Positions 53,144 through 64,000 are shown, counted from the stretch's first letter. The stretch is DNA of 64,000 bases from Streptomyces hundungensis (GCF_003627815.1 NZ_CP032698.1:3596001-3660000), one strand, 5' to 3'. Numbers and translations are program-made. The notes: generated by a model not told the origin, from the letters alone.

Positions 53144-54111
53144 TAGCTGATCGCCACCTTCACGATGCCGGTGAGCGCGATCTGCGCGAGGGCGAGCGGG
53201 ATGAGCGTGGTCCAGGCGAGCTTCTGCAACTGGTCCTCGCGGAGCCGGGGGTAGCTGACCCGGAGCCAGATCACGACGAAGGCGAGCACGGCCGTCTTGA
53301 GCAGGGTCCACACCCAGCCCAGACCGTCCGCGCCCCACGGGCCGTGCCAGCCGCCCAGGAACAGGACGGTGGTCAGACCGCACAGGACGACGATTCCGGC
53401 GTACTCGGCGAGCAGGAACAGCGCGAAGCGCAGACCCGTGTACTCGGTGTACGCGCCGAAGATGATCTCGGAGTCGGCGACGGGCATGTCGAAGGGGGGC
53501 CGCTGGAGTTCGGCGAGGCCGGCGACGAAGAAGACCAGCGCGCCGACGATCTGCCACGGCAGCCACCACCAGTGGAAGGCGTTGAGGATGCCGGGCAGCG
53601 AGACCGTGCCGGCCGCCATCGCCACGGAGGCGGCGGCGAGCAGCATCGGCAGCTCGTACGCGAGGAGCTGGGCGGCGGTGCGCAAGCCGCCGAGCAGGGA
53701 GAACTTGTTGGCCGACGCCCAGCCCGCCATGAGCGAGCCGAGCACGCCCACGCCCATCACGGCGAGCACGAAGAAGATGCCGGCGTCGACGACCTGGCCG
53801 ACCGCGCCCTCGCTCGGGCCGATGGGGATGGCCACCAGGACGAGGAGGTAGGGCAACAGGGCGACGGCGGGCGCGAGTTGGAAGATGCGGCGGTCGGCGG
53901 CGGCCGGTACGACGTCCTCCTTCTGGGCGAACTTCACGCCGTCCGCGACGAGTTGGGCCCAGCCGTGAAAGCCACCGGCGTACATCGGGCCGAGCCGGCC
54001 CTGCATGTGCGCCATCACCTTGTGCTCGGTCTGCCCCACGACGAGCGGGAGGACCAGGAACACGACGAAGACGACGACCAGCCTGAGGGCGACGTCGAGT
54101 GCGTCATTCAC
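53143..54111 (-). CDS. nuoH: NADH-quinone oxidoreductase subunit H (second set)
   Basis: 322 residues from GTG 54111 ([20 protein letters not shown]). Eight helices with the quinone-cavity motif [17 protein letters not shown] and GYTE-like [13 protein letters not shown]. It normally contacts NuoD at the quinone site, which is not encoded in this cluster. It overlaps nuoC by 8 bases. Confidence 0.94.
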   Translation of the reverse strand: MNDALDVALRLVVVFVVFLVLPLVVGQTEHKVMAHMQGRLGPMYAGGFHGWAQLVADGVKFAQKEDVVPAAADRRIFQLAPAVALLPYLLVLVAIPIGPSEGAVGQVVDAGIFFVLAVMGVGVLGSLMAGWASANKFSLLGGLRTAAQLLAYELPMLLAAASVAMAAGTVSLPGILNAFHWWWLPWQIVGALVFFVAGLAELQRPPFDMPVADSEIIFGAYTEYTGLRFALFLLAEYAGIVVLCGLTTVLFLGGWHGPWGADGLGWVWTLLKTAVLAFVVIWLRVSYPRLREDQLQKLAWTTLIPLALAQIALTGIVKVAIS

Positions 54112-55450
54112 GCGGCTCGCCTCCGGCGGGGTCAGTTGGTTCGGCGGGGTCGGTTGGTTCGGCTGCACCGGTTCCGGTATCCGGGGCGTCTTCGGCCTCG
54201 GACTCCTCGTCGGCGAAGGCAGGTTGGGGGTTGTGCCAGGGGGCGTCCGAACTACGCGTCCGGGGCGGCGCGGCGGGCTGCGCTTTCGCGCCCTCACCCT
54301 GCTGCGAGGCGGACCCCTCGCTCACACTTCGGCTCCGCCGGGGACGAGGGGCCGGGGCGTTCGACGCCTCGGAGGCCCCGGGTACCTCAGGTGCCTCAGG
54401 GGCGACCGTGCCCTCGGGGGGTTCCGGGGTCGTCGCCTGGGAAGCCGAGCCCTCGCTTGCCGTGCGGGTGCGCCGGGGGCGTACGGCAGAGGCTTCCGAA
54501 GGCGTGGGCTCCGGAGCCGCGGCGCCGGCCGGAGCCGTCGCCCCTTCCAGGCCGGCCGGGGTCACCGGGGCTTCCGGGACCTCTGGGCTGGCCTGGACCG
54601 CCGGGGTGGCCGGGGTCACCGGGGATTCCGGGGTGACCGGGGCCACCGGAGCCGGGGTCGCCGGAGCCGGGGTCGCCGGAGCCGGGGTCGCCAGGCTCGG
54701 CGCGCTCTCCGTACCGACCCCCGGGGTCGCCTGGGAAGCCGAGCCCTCCGAGACGCTCCTGGCGCGCCGGACCGGGCGGTCGCCCGCGGGCCGCGCCGGG
54801 CGTTCGGCGGCACCGGTCCCGGCACCCGCACCCGCCGCGCGCGGGGTGCGGGTCGGGCGGGCCGGGGCGGGGGGGAGCTGGCCCTTGAGGGGGCCCCATT
54901 CGTTCGGGTCGGGGACGCCGGGCGGGAGCATCTGGCGGCGCTTGGGGCCGCCGTGCTCCGACTCCCCCGGCTCCTTCGCGCCGGGCCACGCCTTGGCGAC
55001 GCGGGCGGCGAGCACGAAGTCCTTGCGCAGGGGGTGGCCCTCGAAGTTCTCCGGCAGGAGCAGCGGCACCAGGTGCGGGTGGTCGGTGAAGTCGACGCCG
55101 AACATCTCGTGGGTCTCGCGCTCGTGCCAGGCCGCGCCCGCGTACACGTCGATGGCGGACGGCAGCACGGGGGCCGCGTGCGGGACGGTCGTGCGCACCA
55201 GCAGACGGCGGACCCGGCCCTCGCCCAGCGCGACGACATGGGCGCAGACCCGGAAGCCTGTGCCGGGTTCGTCGACCGCGCTCAGCCAGTCGAAGTAGGT
55301 GCAGCCCACCGAGTCGCGGGCGGTGAGGAGCGCGGCGATCCAGGAGTCGGCGGGCACGTCGACGGTGAGCAGCCCGTAGGCCTCCTCCGCCGTGGCGTCC
55401 GGGCCGAAGATTTCGGCGACGCCGTCGGGCAGGCTGTCGTACGCACTCAC
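54104..55450 (-). CDS. nuoC: NuoC-like subunit with long low-complexity tail
   Basis: 448 residues from GTG 55450 ([20 protein letters not shown]), overlapping nuoB by 4 bases. Residues 20-150 are the complex I 30-kDa domain, with the signature [12 protein letters not shown] and HPLRKDF. After about 195 the protein is a Pro/Ala/Ser/Thr-rich tail with three copies of RRxR[ST][VA]SEGSASQ at 228-240, 326-338 and 371-383, ending in an acidic [11 protein letters not shown] segment. No NuoD domain is present, unlike some NuoCD fusions. The next gene is nuoH, so nuoD, nuoE, nuoF and nuoG are absent. Confidence 0.9.
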   Translation of the reverse strand: MSAYDSLPDGVAEIFGPDATAEEAYGLLTVDVPADSWIAALLTARDSVGCTYFDWLSAVDEPGTGFRVCAHVVALGEGRVRRLLVRTTVPHAAPVLPSAIDVYAGAAWHERETHEMFGVDFTDHPHLVPLLLPENFEGHPLRKDFVLAARVAKAWPGAKEPGESEHGGPKRRQMLPPGVPDPNEWGPLKGQLPPAPARPTRTPRAAGAGAGTGAAERPARPAGDRPVRRARSVSEGSASQATPGVGTESAPSLATPAPATPAPATPAPVAPVTPESPVTPATPAVQASPEVPEAPVTPAGLEGATAPAGAAAPEPTPSEASAVRPRRTRTASEGSASQATTPEPPEGTVAPEAPEVPGASEASNAPAPRPRRSRSVSEGSASQQGEGAKAQPAAPPRTRSSDAPWHNPQPAFADEESEAEDAPDTGTGAAEPTDPAEPTDPAGGEPRE

Positions 55451-56052
55451 GCCCGGCCCTCCCCGGGAGTGGGCGGGGCGGCGACCAGCCCGCTGGTGAG
55501 CTGGGCCGGGGTGGCCGCGTTCGCGTACCGCTCGCCGAGCGACTCGCGGGCGATCTTCTCCTGGAGCTTGAGGATGCCCTGGAGCAGCGCCTCGGGCCGG
55601 GGCGGGCAGCCGGGCACGTACACGTCGACCGGGATGATCTGGTCCACGCCCTTGGTCACCGAGTACGAATCCCAGTACGGGCCGCCGCAGTTGGAGCAGG
55701 CGCCGAAGGAGATGACGTACTTGGGCTCGGGCATCTGCTCGTAGAGCCGCTTGACCGCGGGCGCCATCTTGTCCGTCACCGTGCCGGAGACGATCATGAG
55801 GTCGGCCTGGCGCGGTCCCGGCGCGAAGGGGATCACGCCGAGCCGGATGAAGTCGTGGCGGGCCATGGAGGCCGCGATGAACTCGATGGCACAGCAGGCG
55901 AGGCCGAAGTTGAAGACCCACAGGCTGTAGCGGCGGCCCCAGTTGAGGACCACCTTCATCGGCTCGGGGGCCAGGCGCGAGAGCACGCCCAGCTTCTTCG
56001 GCTCGGGCAGCAGCACGGGCTGCGACGCGGATCCGGGGCTCGTCACGTCCAT
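55447..56052 (-). CDS. nuoB: NADH-quinone oxidoreductase subunit B (second set)
   Basis: 201 residues from ATG 56052 ([20 protein letters not shown]). The N2 cluster ligands are visible: CC in [10 protein letters not shown], the cysteines in [13 protein letters not shown] and in [11 protein letters not shown]. NuoB passes electrons to quinone at the NuoD/H interface. It overlaps nuoA by 10 bases. The C-terminus ([15 protein letters not shown]) is longer than usual by about 20 residues. Confidence 0.95.
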   Translation of the reverse strand: MDVTSPGSASQPVLLPEPKKLGVLSRLAPEPMKVVLNWGRRYSLWVFNFGLACCAIEFIAASMARHDFIRLGVIPFAPGPRQADLMIVSGTVTDKMAPAVKRLYEQMPEPKYVISFGACSNCGGPYWDSYSVTKGVDQIIPVDVYVPGCPPRPEALLQGILKLQEKIARESLGERYANAATPAQLTSGLVAAPPTPGEGRA

Positions 56053-56450
56053 TCCAGGACGCCCTTCTTCCATGCGTAGAGCAGTCCCACGGCCAGGAAG
56101 CCGAGGAAGATGAACATCTCGACGAGGGTGGCCGCGCCGTAACCCGGCGCCGCGAAGACGGTCGCCCAGGGGAAGAGGAAGATCGAGTCGACGGCGAAGA
56201 TGACGTACAGGAAGGCGTAGACGTAGTAGCGGACCTGGGTGTGGGCCCAGCCCTCGCCGACCGGGTCGACGCCGCACTCGTACGTCAGGAGCTTCTCCGG
56301 CGTCGGCACGACCGGTCGCAGCAGCCGCCCGGCCCCGAAGGCCACGGCGACGAACACCACGCCGACCACGGCGAGCAGGCCGACGACCGCATAGCTGTGG
56401 AAGTAGTCGGCAGCCAACACCGGCATCTGGCGCCCGGTCGGTTCCGGCAC
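56043..56450 (-). CDS. nuoA: NADH-quinone oxidoreductase subunit A (second set)
   Basis: 135 residues from GTG 56450 ([20 protein letters not shown]); ATG 56426 is an alternative but lacks a ribosome site. Three helices with [12 protein letters not shown] and the conserved [16 protein letters not shown] segment. First gene of the partial nuo operon, divergent from the sensor kinase gene at 56637. Promoter elements were not clear. Confidence 0.93.
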   Translation of the reverse strand: MPEPTGRQMPVLAADYFHSYAVVGLLAVVGVVFVAVAFGAGRLLRPVVPTPEKLLTYECGVDPVGEGWAHTQVRYYVYAFLYVIFAVDSIFLFPWATVFAAPGYGAATLVEMFIFLGFLAVGLLYAWKKGVLEWT

Positions 56451-56559
56451 GTCGCGCCCCTCGCTCCCTGGCCTCGATGATCTCGTCGCGCCCTGTTCGA
56501 CGCTGTGTACGGACGGGAGTCTAGGCCCTGCTGGGGGGTGTCTCACGGTGTGGGCCACG

Positions 56560-56590
56560 GGGGTGGGGTTTTCCCCCGTACAAGAGGGTG
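56560..56590. promoter_or_regulatory. GGGGTTTTCCCC-type motif before kinase 1
   Basis: GGGGTTTTCCCC followed by CGTACAAGAGGGTG lies about 50 bases upstream of the first kinase. A close relative, GGGAAAACCCCCGGTCGAAG, then AGGGTG, precedes the second kinase (57873-57903). Conservation suggests a shared binding site, possibly for the adjacent LuxR-type regulator. Confidence 0.55.
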
Positions 56591-56636
56591 CGGCACCCCA
56601 TGGCGCCGCCGATCGTGGCCCGGCAGGCTTGGCGCC

Positions 56637-57860
56637 ATGACCAGGACTCTCCGCGAACATCAGCGGTACGCAGCAGAACAGCCGGGCGGCCCCGCCGGTG
56701 ACGAGCGGGCCGACCCGCCCGCCGTGCGGTTCGCCTATGAGCGGGACACCTGGAAGGAGGTCGCGCACCTCCTCGGCAACTTCCCGATGGGGTTGATCGG
56801 CTTCATCTACGTCGTGGTGATGGTGGTGCTCGGCGTCGGCCTGTCGGTGACCGTGGTCGGTCTGCCCCTGCTCGCCACCGGCCTGCTCGGCGCGCGCCAG
56901 CTCGGCAAGGCCGAACGCGCCCGCGCCCGGGTCCTGTTGGGGGTGCGGATCGAGGAGCCCACCCCGATCCCCGCGAGCCCGAGCAAGCACGGCGGTTTCT
57001 TCCCCTGGCTGTGGACGAGCCTGCGGGACCCGGTGGCCTGGCGCAATGTGCTGTACGAGTTCGTACGGCTGCCCTGGGGGATCCTCACCTTCACGGTCAC
57101 CCTGCTCTCCCTCTTCCTGGCGTGGCCGGTGCTCGGCTTCATCGCGCGGGGTCTCACCAACGCCGACCGCGTGATGGTCCGTGCGCTGCTGTCGCCCTCC
57201 GACAGCTTGGAGCGGCGGATCGCGGAGCTGGAGTCCGACCGGGGTGTGGTCGTCGACACCGCCGCCGCCGATCTGCGGCGCATCGAGCGCGATCTGCACG
57301 ACGGTGCGCAGGCCCGTCTGGTGGCCCTCGCCATGGGCCTCGGCCTCGCCAAGGAGAAGCTCCTGGAGGACCCGGACACGGCGGCCGCGATGGTCGACGA
57401 GGCGCACGGCGAGGTGAAGCTGGCCCTCCAGGAGCTGCGCGACCTGGCCCGCGGCATCCACCCGGCGGTCCTCACCGACCGGGGCCTGGACGCGGCCCTG
57501 TCCTCGGTCGCCTCCCGTTGCACCGTCCCGGTGAAGGTCGCGGTCGACCTGCCGGGGCGGCCCGCCCCGGCCATCGAGGGCATCGCGTACTTCACCGTCT
57601 CGGAGCTCCTCCAGAACGTCAGCAAGCACAGCCGGGCGCGGGCCGCCTCGGTCGAGGTGTGGCGCAGTGCGGACCGGCTGCTGATCCAGGTCGAGGACGA
57701 CGGCGCGGGCGGCGCGCGCCTCGACCGCGGGACCGGCATGGCGGGTCTGGCCGAGCGCCTCGGCGCGGTGGACGGGCTGCTCGTGCTCGATTCGCCGGTC
57801 GGCGGCCCGACCGTCGTCACGGCCGAACTGCCGTGGCGCGACCGGGGTCCCCAGGAGTGA
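56637..57860 (+). CDS. Sensor histidine kinase (HisKA_3), paralogue 1
   Basis: 407 residues from ATG 56637. N-terminal region has four to five helices of the actinobacterial 'sensor' domain (about 50-170). The dimerisation domain begins near 200 with the phospho-acceptor H221 in RIERDLHDGAQARL. The ATPase N box (ELLQNVSKHS) and G boxes (DDGAGGARLDRGTGMAGLAERL) are intact. It pairs with the LuxR-type regulator at 59623. A paralogue lies immediately downstream. Confidence 0.93.
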   Translation: MTRTLREHQRYAAEQPGGPAGDERADPPAVRFAYERDTWKEVAHLLGNFPMGLIGFIYVVVMVVLGVGLSVTVVGLPLLATGLLGARQLGKAERARARVLLGVRIEEPTPIPASPSKHGGFFPWLWTSLRDPVAWRNVLYEFVRLPWGILTFTVTLLSLFLAWPVLGFIARGLTNADRVMVRALLSPSDSLERRIAELESDRGVVVDTAAADLRRIERDLHDGAQARLVALAMGLGLAKEKLLEDPDTAAAMVDEAHGEVKLALQELRDLARGIHPAVLTDRGLDAALSSVASRCTVPVKVAVDLPGRPAPAIEGIAYFTVSELLQNVSKHSRARAASVEVWRSADRLLIQVEDDGAGGARLDRGTGMAGLAERLGAVDGLLVLDSPVGGPTVVTAELPWRDRGPQE

Positions 57861-57872
57861 CAGGGCGCCGGG

Positions 57873-57903
57873 GGGTAGGGAAAACCCCCGGTCGAAGAGG
57901 GTG
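57873..57903. promoter_or_regulatory. GGGAAAACCCC-type motif before kinase 2
   Basis: GGGTAGGGAAAACCCC with CCGGTCGAAGAGGGTG lies about 105 bases upstream of the second kinase start and echoes the motif at 56560-56590. It lies just after the kinase 1 stop. Confidence 0.55.
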
Positions 57904-58007
57904 ACCGGCCGCATGGTCGGGGGCGGCCGCACAGGCCAAGCTGGTGTTCACAGGGGGCGGCTCGCAACCACGAGGGCCGCGCATCGACGCGAGGGACGGA
58001 CAGGGCG

Positions 58008-59339
58008 ATGAGCATGGACACCGATCACGGGTACGGCGTGGCGCGGTCGGCGGGGCCGCGGCGACACCTGGTTCCGCCGGTGCTGCGCGCGCCGTTGGAG
58101 GGCCGCACCTTCCGCGAGTTCGGGTATCTGCTGCTCAGCCTGCCGATCAGCATCGTGCTGTTCTGCTGGGCGGTGACCGCGGTGTCGCTGAGCGCCGGTC
58201 TCCTTGTCACCTTCATCGGCATCCCGCTGATGGCGGTGACCCTGATGGGCTGCCGGGCGTTCGGCGTGATGGAGCGGGCCCGGGCGCGGGCGCTGCTCGG
58301 GGTCGACATCGCCGAGCCGCGGCCGGTGCGCTCGCGCGGCGGTCTGATGCCGTGGATCGGCGGGGTCCTCAAGAGCGGCGTCTCCTGGCGCCACCTGCTG
58401 TACTCGGTGATCCACTTCCCGTGGGCGATCGCCGCCTTCTGCACGACGCTGACGCTCTGGACGACGGGCTGGGCGCTCTTCACGTATCCGCTGTGGCGGT
58501 GGGTCTTCCCCATGTACGCGGGCCAGGCCGGCCTCCAGCTCTACGGGGACGACCACCACCGGGTCTATCTGGACGCGCCGGGCGAGATCGCCCTGACCTC
58601 TGCGGCGGGCCTGCTCATCACGCTGGTCACGCCGTGGCTGATCCGCGGTTTCGCCGCGGTGGACCGGCTGATGGTGGTGGGGCTGCTCAGCCCGTCGCGT
58701 CTTGAGGAGCGGGTCACCGAGCTGGAGTCGGACCGGGGGGTCGTGGTGGACACCTCGGCGGCCGACCTGCGGCGCATCGAGCGCGATCTGCACGACGGCG
58801 CGCAGGCCCGTCTGGTGGCCCTCGCCATGGACCTGGGTCTGGCGAAGGAGAAGCTGACCGAGGATCCGCAGGCGGCGGCGCGGATGGTGGGCGAGGCGCA
58901 CGGCGAGGTGAAGGTCGCCCTCCAGGAGCTGCGCGATCTGGCCCGCGGCATCCACCCGGCGGTCCTCACCGACCGCGGCCTGGACGCGGCCCTGTCCTCC
59001 GTCGCATCGCGCTGCACGGTCCCGGTGCAGGTGGAGGTGGACCTGCCGGCCCGCCCGGTCCCGGCCATCGAGGGCATCGCGTACTTCACCGTCTCCGAAC
59101 TCCTCCAGAACGTCAGCAAGCACAGCGGCGCGAGCCGGGCCACCGTGGATGTGTGGCGGTCCGGCGACCGGCTGATGCTCCAGGTCGCCGACAACGGGCG
59201 CGGCGGCGCGGACGCGGCGGCGGGGTCGGGTCTCGCGGGGCTCGCCGAGCGTCTGGACGCGGTGGACGGAATCCTCGCCGTCGACTCCCCGCCCGGCGGC
59301 CCCACCACGATCACGGCCGAACTGCCGTGGCGCGCCTAG
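58008..59339 (+). CDS. Sensor histidine kinase (HisKA_3), paralogue 2
   Basis: 443 residues from ATG 58008 (MSMDTDHGYGVARSAGPRRH). Same architecture as the preceding kinase, with phospho-acceptor H262 in RIERDLHDGAQARL and near-identical ATPase segments (GIHPAVLTDRGLDAALSS, ELLQNVSKHS). The sensor domain differs, notably a longer extracytoplasmic loop around residues 170-190. Evidently a tandem duplication. Which signal each senses cannot be read from sequence. Confidence 0.93.
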   Translation: MSMDTDHGYGVARSAGPRRHLVPPVLRAPLEGRTFREFGYLLLSLPISIVLFCWAVTAVSLSAGLLVTFIGIPLMAVTLMGCRAFGVMERARARALLGVDIAEPRPVRSRGGLMPWIGGVLKSGVSWRHLLYSVIHFPWAIAAFCTTLTLWTTGWALFTYPLWRWVFPMYAGQAGLQLYGDDHHRVYLDAPGEIALTSAAGLLITLVTPWLIRGFAAVDRLMVVGLLSPSRLEERVTELESDRGVVVDTSAADLRRIERDLHDGAQARLVALAMDLGLAKEKLTEDPQAAARMVGEAHGEVKVALQELRDLARGIHPAVLTDRGLDAALSSVASRCTVPVQVEVDLPARPVPAIEGIAYFTVSELLQNVSKHSGASRATVDVWRSGDRLMLQVADNGRGGADAAAGSGLAGLAERLDAVDGILAVDSPPGGPTTITAELPWRA

Positions 59340-59622
59340 CCCTTACGGCCGCACGGCGAAGCCCCTCCCCTTCCTGACGGCCCCCCCGCCCGGGTGCGTC
59401 GCGCCCCCACCACGCGGTGCTCGCGCCGACCCCTTCACCCCTCGCCCCCGTACCCCCGGGGTCGGGGGGATTTTGCCTGGCGGACGCGGATTCCCGGCCG
59501 GATGCTGAGATGCTGGATCGGCACAACGCCATGGCTTGCGCAGAGCTGTGGGGCACGCGCCCGACGGGTGCGCGCCTGAGGAGCAACGAGGCCCAGGGGG
59601 CTACAGAGTCGTGGAGGACAGG

Positions 59623-60282
59623 GTGCGGGTGGTCATCGCCGAGGATTCGGTACTGCTTCGGGAGGGCCTGACCCGGCTGCTGACCGACCGGGGCCACGAC
59701 GTCGTCGCGGGAGTCGGCGACGGGGTGGCGCTCGTCAAGACCGTGGGGGAGCTCGCCGACCAGGGCGCGCTGCCCGATGTCGTGGTGGCGGACGTGCGGA
59801 TGCCGCCGACCCACACCGACGAGGGCGTGCGCGCGGCGGTGCACTTGCGCGCCCTGTATCCGGGGATCGGCGTCCTGGTGCTCAGCCAGTACGTCGAGGA
59901 GCAGTACGCGACCGAGCTGCTGGCCGGGTCGAGCCGGGGCGTGGGCTATCTGCTCAAGGACCGGGTCGCGGAGGTGCGGGAGTTCGTCGAGGCCGTGGTG
60001 CGGGTCGCCCAGGGCGGCACCGCCCTGGACCCCGAGGTCGTGGCCCAGCTCCTGGGACGCAGCCGCAAGCAGGACGTCCTGGCCAATCTGACCCCGCGTG
60101 AGCGGGAGGTGCTGGGGCTGATGGCGGAGGGGCGGACGAACTCGGCGATCGCCAAGCAGCTCGTCGTCAGCGACGGCGCCGTCGAGAAGCACGTGAGCAA
60201 CATCTTCCTGAAGCTGGGACTCTCGCCGAGTGACGGGGATCACCGTCGCGTACTCGCGGTGTTGACCTACATCAATTCATGA
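59623..60282 (+). CDS. NarL/LuxR-type response regulator
   Basis: 219 residues from GTG 59623, preceded by GGAGGACAG; GTG 59611 in frame is an alternative start. Receiver domain with D57 as phosphorylation site (VADVRMPP) and lysine in YLLKDRV. The C-terminal helix-turn-helix is TPREREVLGLMAEGRTNSAI and KQLVVSDGAVEKHVSNIFLK. One regulator for two kinases. It is followed by a terminator with a T-run and then korAB. Confidence 0.94.
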   Translation: MRVVIAEDSVLLREGLTRLLTDRGHDVVAGVGDGVALVKTVGELADQGALPDVVVADVRMPPTHTDEGVRAAVHLRALYPGIGVLVLSQYVEEQYATELLAGSSRGVGYLLKDRVAEVREFVEAVVRVAQGGTALDPEVVAQLLGRSRKQDVLANLTPREREVLGLMAEGRTNSAIAKQLVVSDGAVEKHVSNIFLKLGLSPSDGDHRRVLAVLTYINS

Positions 60283-60600
60283 CGATCTGCGACCCTGTCG
60301 AGGATCGAGCGGAACCCAGCCGACGGGGCCGAAACTCGGTCGCCGGGCCGGATCGAGCCACCGCTCACGGGGCTTTTTCGGCACGTGCGACCCAGAACCG
60401 GAGAAGGATCGCTGGGCGTGTTGACAGATGAGGCCGGGGGGCGAAGGCATCGTGGCATTACAGGGCAGTAGGGCGTCTCAAAAGAGCGTCCACCATATGA
60501 GCGGTCCAGGGAAGGCGACCCTTACCGACGTAGGGTGGGCCTTGGCGCTACCGGTCGGCCGGACGCGCCCGAGCAGCCCGCCCGAGGGAGGTCCAGTTCA
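60283..60600 (+). other. Spacer between response regulator and korA
   Basis: 318 bases with no coding frame. It contains a terminator (60356-60378), a lone TTGACA at 60421-60426 without a matching -10, and a -10-like TAGGGT near 60532-60537 about 60 bases before korA. The korA promoter is probably here but was not resolved. Confidence 0.5.
60356..60378 (+). terminator. Terminator after the response regulator
   Basis: AGCC(A)CC pairs with GGGGCT with one bulged A and a 6-base loop, followed by TTTTT. This fits an intrinsic terminator for the regulator gene. Confidence 0.65.
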
Positions 60601-62530
<1,930 letters not shown>

Positions 62531-62538
<8 letters not shown>

Positions 62539-63589
62539 TGCGAACGAGCTCTTGCAGCTGGTCCCCAAGGCCGAGGGCAAGCAGTCCATGAAGGACTTCA
62601 AGTCCGACCAGGAAGTGCGCTGGTGCCCGGGGTGCGGTGACTACGCGATCCTGGCCGCCGTGCAGGGCTTCATGCCCGAGCTCGGCCTGGCCAAGGAGAA
62701 CATCGTCTTCGTCTCCGGCATCGGCTGCTCCTCCCGCTTCCCGTACTACATGAACACGTACGGGATGCACTCCATCCACGGCCGGGCCCCGGCCATCGCG
62801 ACCGGGCTCGCCTCCTCGCGGCGGGACTTGAGCGTGTGGGTGGTGACCGGTGACGGCGACGCGCTGTCGATCGGCGGCAACCACCTCATCCACGCCCTGC
62901 GCCGCAACGTCAACTTGAAGATCCTGCTGTTCAACAACCGTATCTACGGCCTGACCAAGGGCCAGTACTCGCCCACCTCCGAGGTCGGCAAGATCACCAA
63001 GTCGACGCCGATGGGCTCCCTGGACGCGCCCTTCAACCCGGTCTCCCTCGCCATCGGCGCCGAGGCCTCGTTCGTGGCGCGGACCGTGGACTCCGACCGC
63101 AAGCACCTCACCGAGGTGCTGCGCCAGGCGGCCGAGCACCCCGGTACCGCCCTGGTGGAGATCTACCAGAACTGCAACATCTTCAACGACGGCGCCTTCG
63201 AGGCCCTCAAGGACAAGGACCAGGCGGAGGAGGCCGTGATCCGCCTGGAGCACGGGCAGCCGATCCGTTTCGGCGCGGACGCCGCCAAGGGCGTGGTCCG
63301 CGACCCGGCCACCGGCGACCTCGTGGTCGTCCCGGTCACCGCGGAGAACGAGGCGGACATCCTGGTCCACGACGCGCACAACGCCTCGCCCACCACGGCG
63401 TTCGCGCTCTCCCGCCTCGCCGACCCCGACACCCTGCACCACACCCCGATCGGTGTGTTCCGCTCCGTCGACCGCCCGGTGTACGACACCTTGATGGCCG
63501 ACCAGCTGGACACCGCGATCGAGCAGAACGGAAAGGGCGACCTGGCCGCGCTGCTGGCGGGCAAGGACACCTGGACGGTCGTCGGCTGA
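62531..63589 (+). CDS. korB: 2-oxoacid:ferredoxin oxidoreductase beta subunit
   Basis: 352 residues from ATG 62531. It has C32 and C35 in RWCPGCGDYAIL (cluster ligands) and the thiamine diphosphate motif TGDGDALSIGGNHLIHALRR with NNRIYGLTKGQYSPTS. It decarboxylates the 2-oxoacid and reduces ferredoxin. No ferredoxin gene lies adjacent. It is followed by a terminator. Confidence 0.94.
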
Positions 63590-63614
63590 CCCCGGTCCAC
63601 CCCACGCGCCGCAT

Positions 63615-63651
63615 GCCCGGCCGGGAGGTCCTCCAAGGACCCCGGCCGGGC
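63615..63651 (+). terminator. Terminator after korB
   Basis: GCCCGGCCGGG (63615-63625) pairs perfectly with CCCGGCCGGGC (63641-63651), extended inside by GGTCC/GGACC around a 5-base loop. It ends korAB and faces the HxlR gene. Confidence 0.88.
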
Positions 63652-63686
63652 CTGCGCGTTTCACCCATCACACCAACTCGGCGGCG

Positions 63687-64000
63687 CTACACGGCAGTTG
63701 ACGTCTCGCGCGCCGCGTCATAGGCGGCCCGGGCGCGCTGCACATCGGCCATCCGCGCCCCGGTCCAGCGGGCAAGGGCCCGCACCTGCTCGGCGGCCTC
63801 GCGCCCGAGCTCGGTGATCGAGTAGTCGACGCGCGGCGGGATCACCGGCTTGGCGTCGCGGTGTACGAAGCCGTCGCGCTCCAGCGTCCGCAGGGTCTGG
63901 GCGAGCATCTTCTCGCTGACCGTGCCGACCTTGCCGACCTCGCGCCGCAGCTCGCTGAACCGGTACGGCCGGTCGAGCAGCGCGTCCAGAACCAGGACGC
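63687..64000 (-). CDS. HxlR-family regulator, N-terminus outside window
   Basis: About 104 residues visible, running off the right edge. The winged-helix sequence (LLDRPYRFSELRREVGKVGTV, then SEKMLAQTLRTLERDGFVHR) and the C-terminal YSITELGREAAEQVRAL are typical of HxlR regulators, which respond to aldehydes, quinones or redox signals. It is convergent with korB, and no target gene is in view. Confidence 0.88.
   Translation of the reverse strand, partial: VLVLDALLDRPYRFSELRREVGKVGTVSEKMLAQTLRTLERDGFVHRDAKPVIPPRVDYSITELGREAAEQVRALARWTGARMADVQRARAAYDAARETSTAV

Noticed and set aside
54104..55450. A frameshifted NuoCD fusion
   Set aside because: The tail is a continuous low-complexity frame ending at nuoH; no NuoD motif appears in any frame nearby.
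60421..60426. A korA promoter at the TTGACA
   Set aside because: No TANNNT hexamer lies at 16-19 bases downstream.

Overview
The window is a high-GC (about 70% by eye) actinobacterial chromosome segment. It is almost certainly Streptomyces: GTG and TTG starts are frequent, promoters are TTGACN-17/18-TANNNT, and the gene order (rpmG, hadA/hadB-like genes, murB, aminotransferase, tRNA-Trp, secE, nusG, rplKA, rplJL, rpoBC, rpsLG, fusA, tuf) matches what I remember of the Streptomyces core. Ribosomal and RNA polymerase genes run on the minus strand, so the window reads 'backwards' through them.

Layout. 1-2013: 5' part of the S10 operon (rplB start, rplW, rplD, rplC, rpsJ) with a structured leader. 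2504-9173: an Rhs polymorphic-toxin locus of overlapping genes (SseB-like protein, helical partner, 1582-aa Rhs protein with a WxG-like N-terminus and a private C-terminal tip) followed by two small A/T-richer orphan genes, one of which is the probable immunity gene. 9359-11392: a Tat lipoprotein fusing a PIG-L deacetylase to a beta-propeller. 11501-15865: tuf, fusA, rpsG, rpsL. 16297-29840: rpoC, rpoB, rplL, rplJ, a lipoprotein, rplA, rplK, nusG, secE and tRNA-Trp, with several clear terminators and promoters. 30100-39281: aminotransferase, adenosine deaminase, two TetR modules with visible operators, murB, an MFS exporter, hadA/hadB-like dehydratases and rpmG, plus three kinds of short tandem repeat. 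39370-39559: tRNA-Met and tRNA-Thr. 39791-46265: a CodA-like amidohydrolase with missing metal ligands, an NAD-binding protein, tRNA-Tyr (an empty SLP1-type attachment locus by synteny), yajQ, an ogt-alkB repair pair, small membrane proteins, htpX and mscL. 46368-56450: a second, partial complex I operon (nuoABCHIJKLMN, no nuoDEFG). 56637-60282: two paralogous sensor kinases and one LuxR-type response regulator. 60601-63589: korAB 2-oxoacid:ferredoxin oxidoreductase. 63687-64000: start-less part of an HxlR regulator.

How it fits together. The centre of the window is the transcription/translation core, controlled by leader RNAs, internal promoters and terminators. The right-hand third looks like an energy module: a complex I lacking its NADH-input subunits beside a ferredoxin-reducing 2-oxoacid oxidoreductase and a kinase/regulator set. 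I infer ferredoxin-linked quinone reduction, but the missing NuoD has to come from elsewhere.

The observations I rate highest are the near-identical hairpin in the rpsJ and rpsL leaders, the truncated complex I whose NuoC carries a roughly 250-residue tail with three copies of an RRxR[ST][VA]SEGSASQ motif, the Rhs tip/immunity module, interleaved inverted repeats between rpmG and hadA, and the four perfectly phased 67-bp repeats downstream of the MFS gene.
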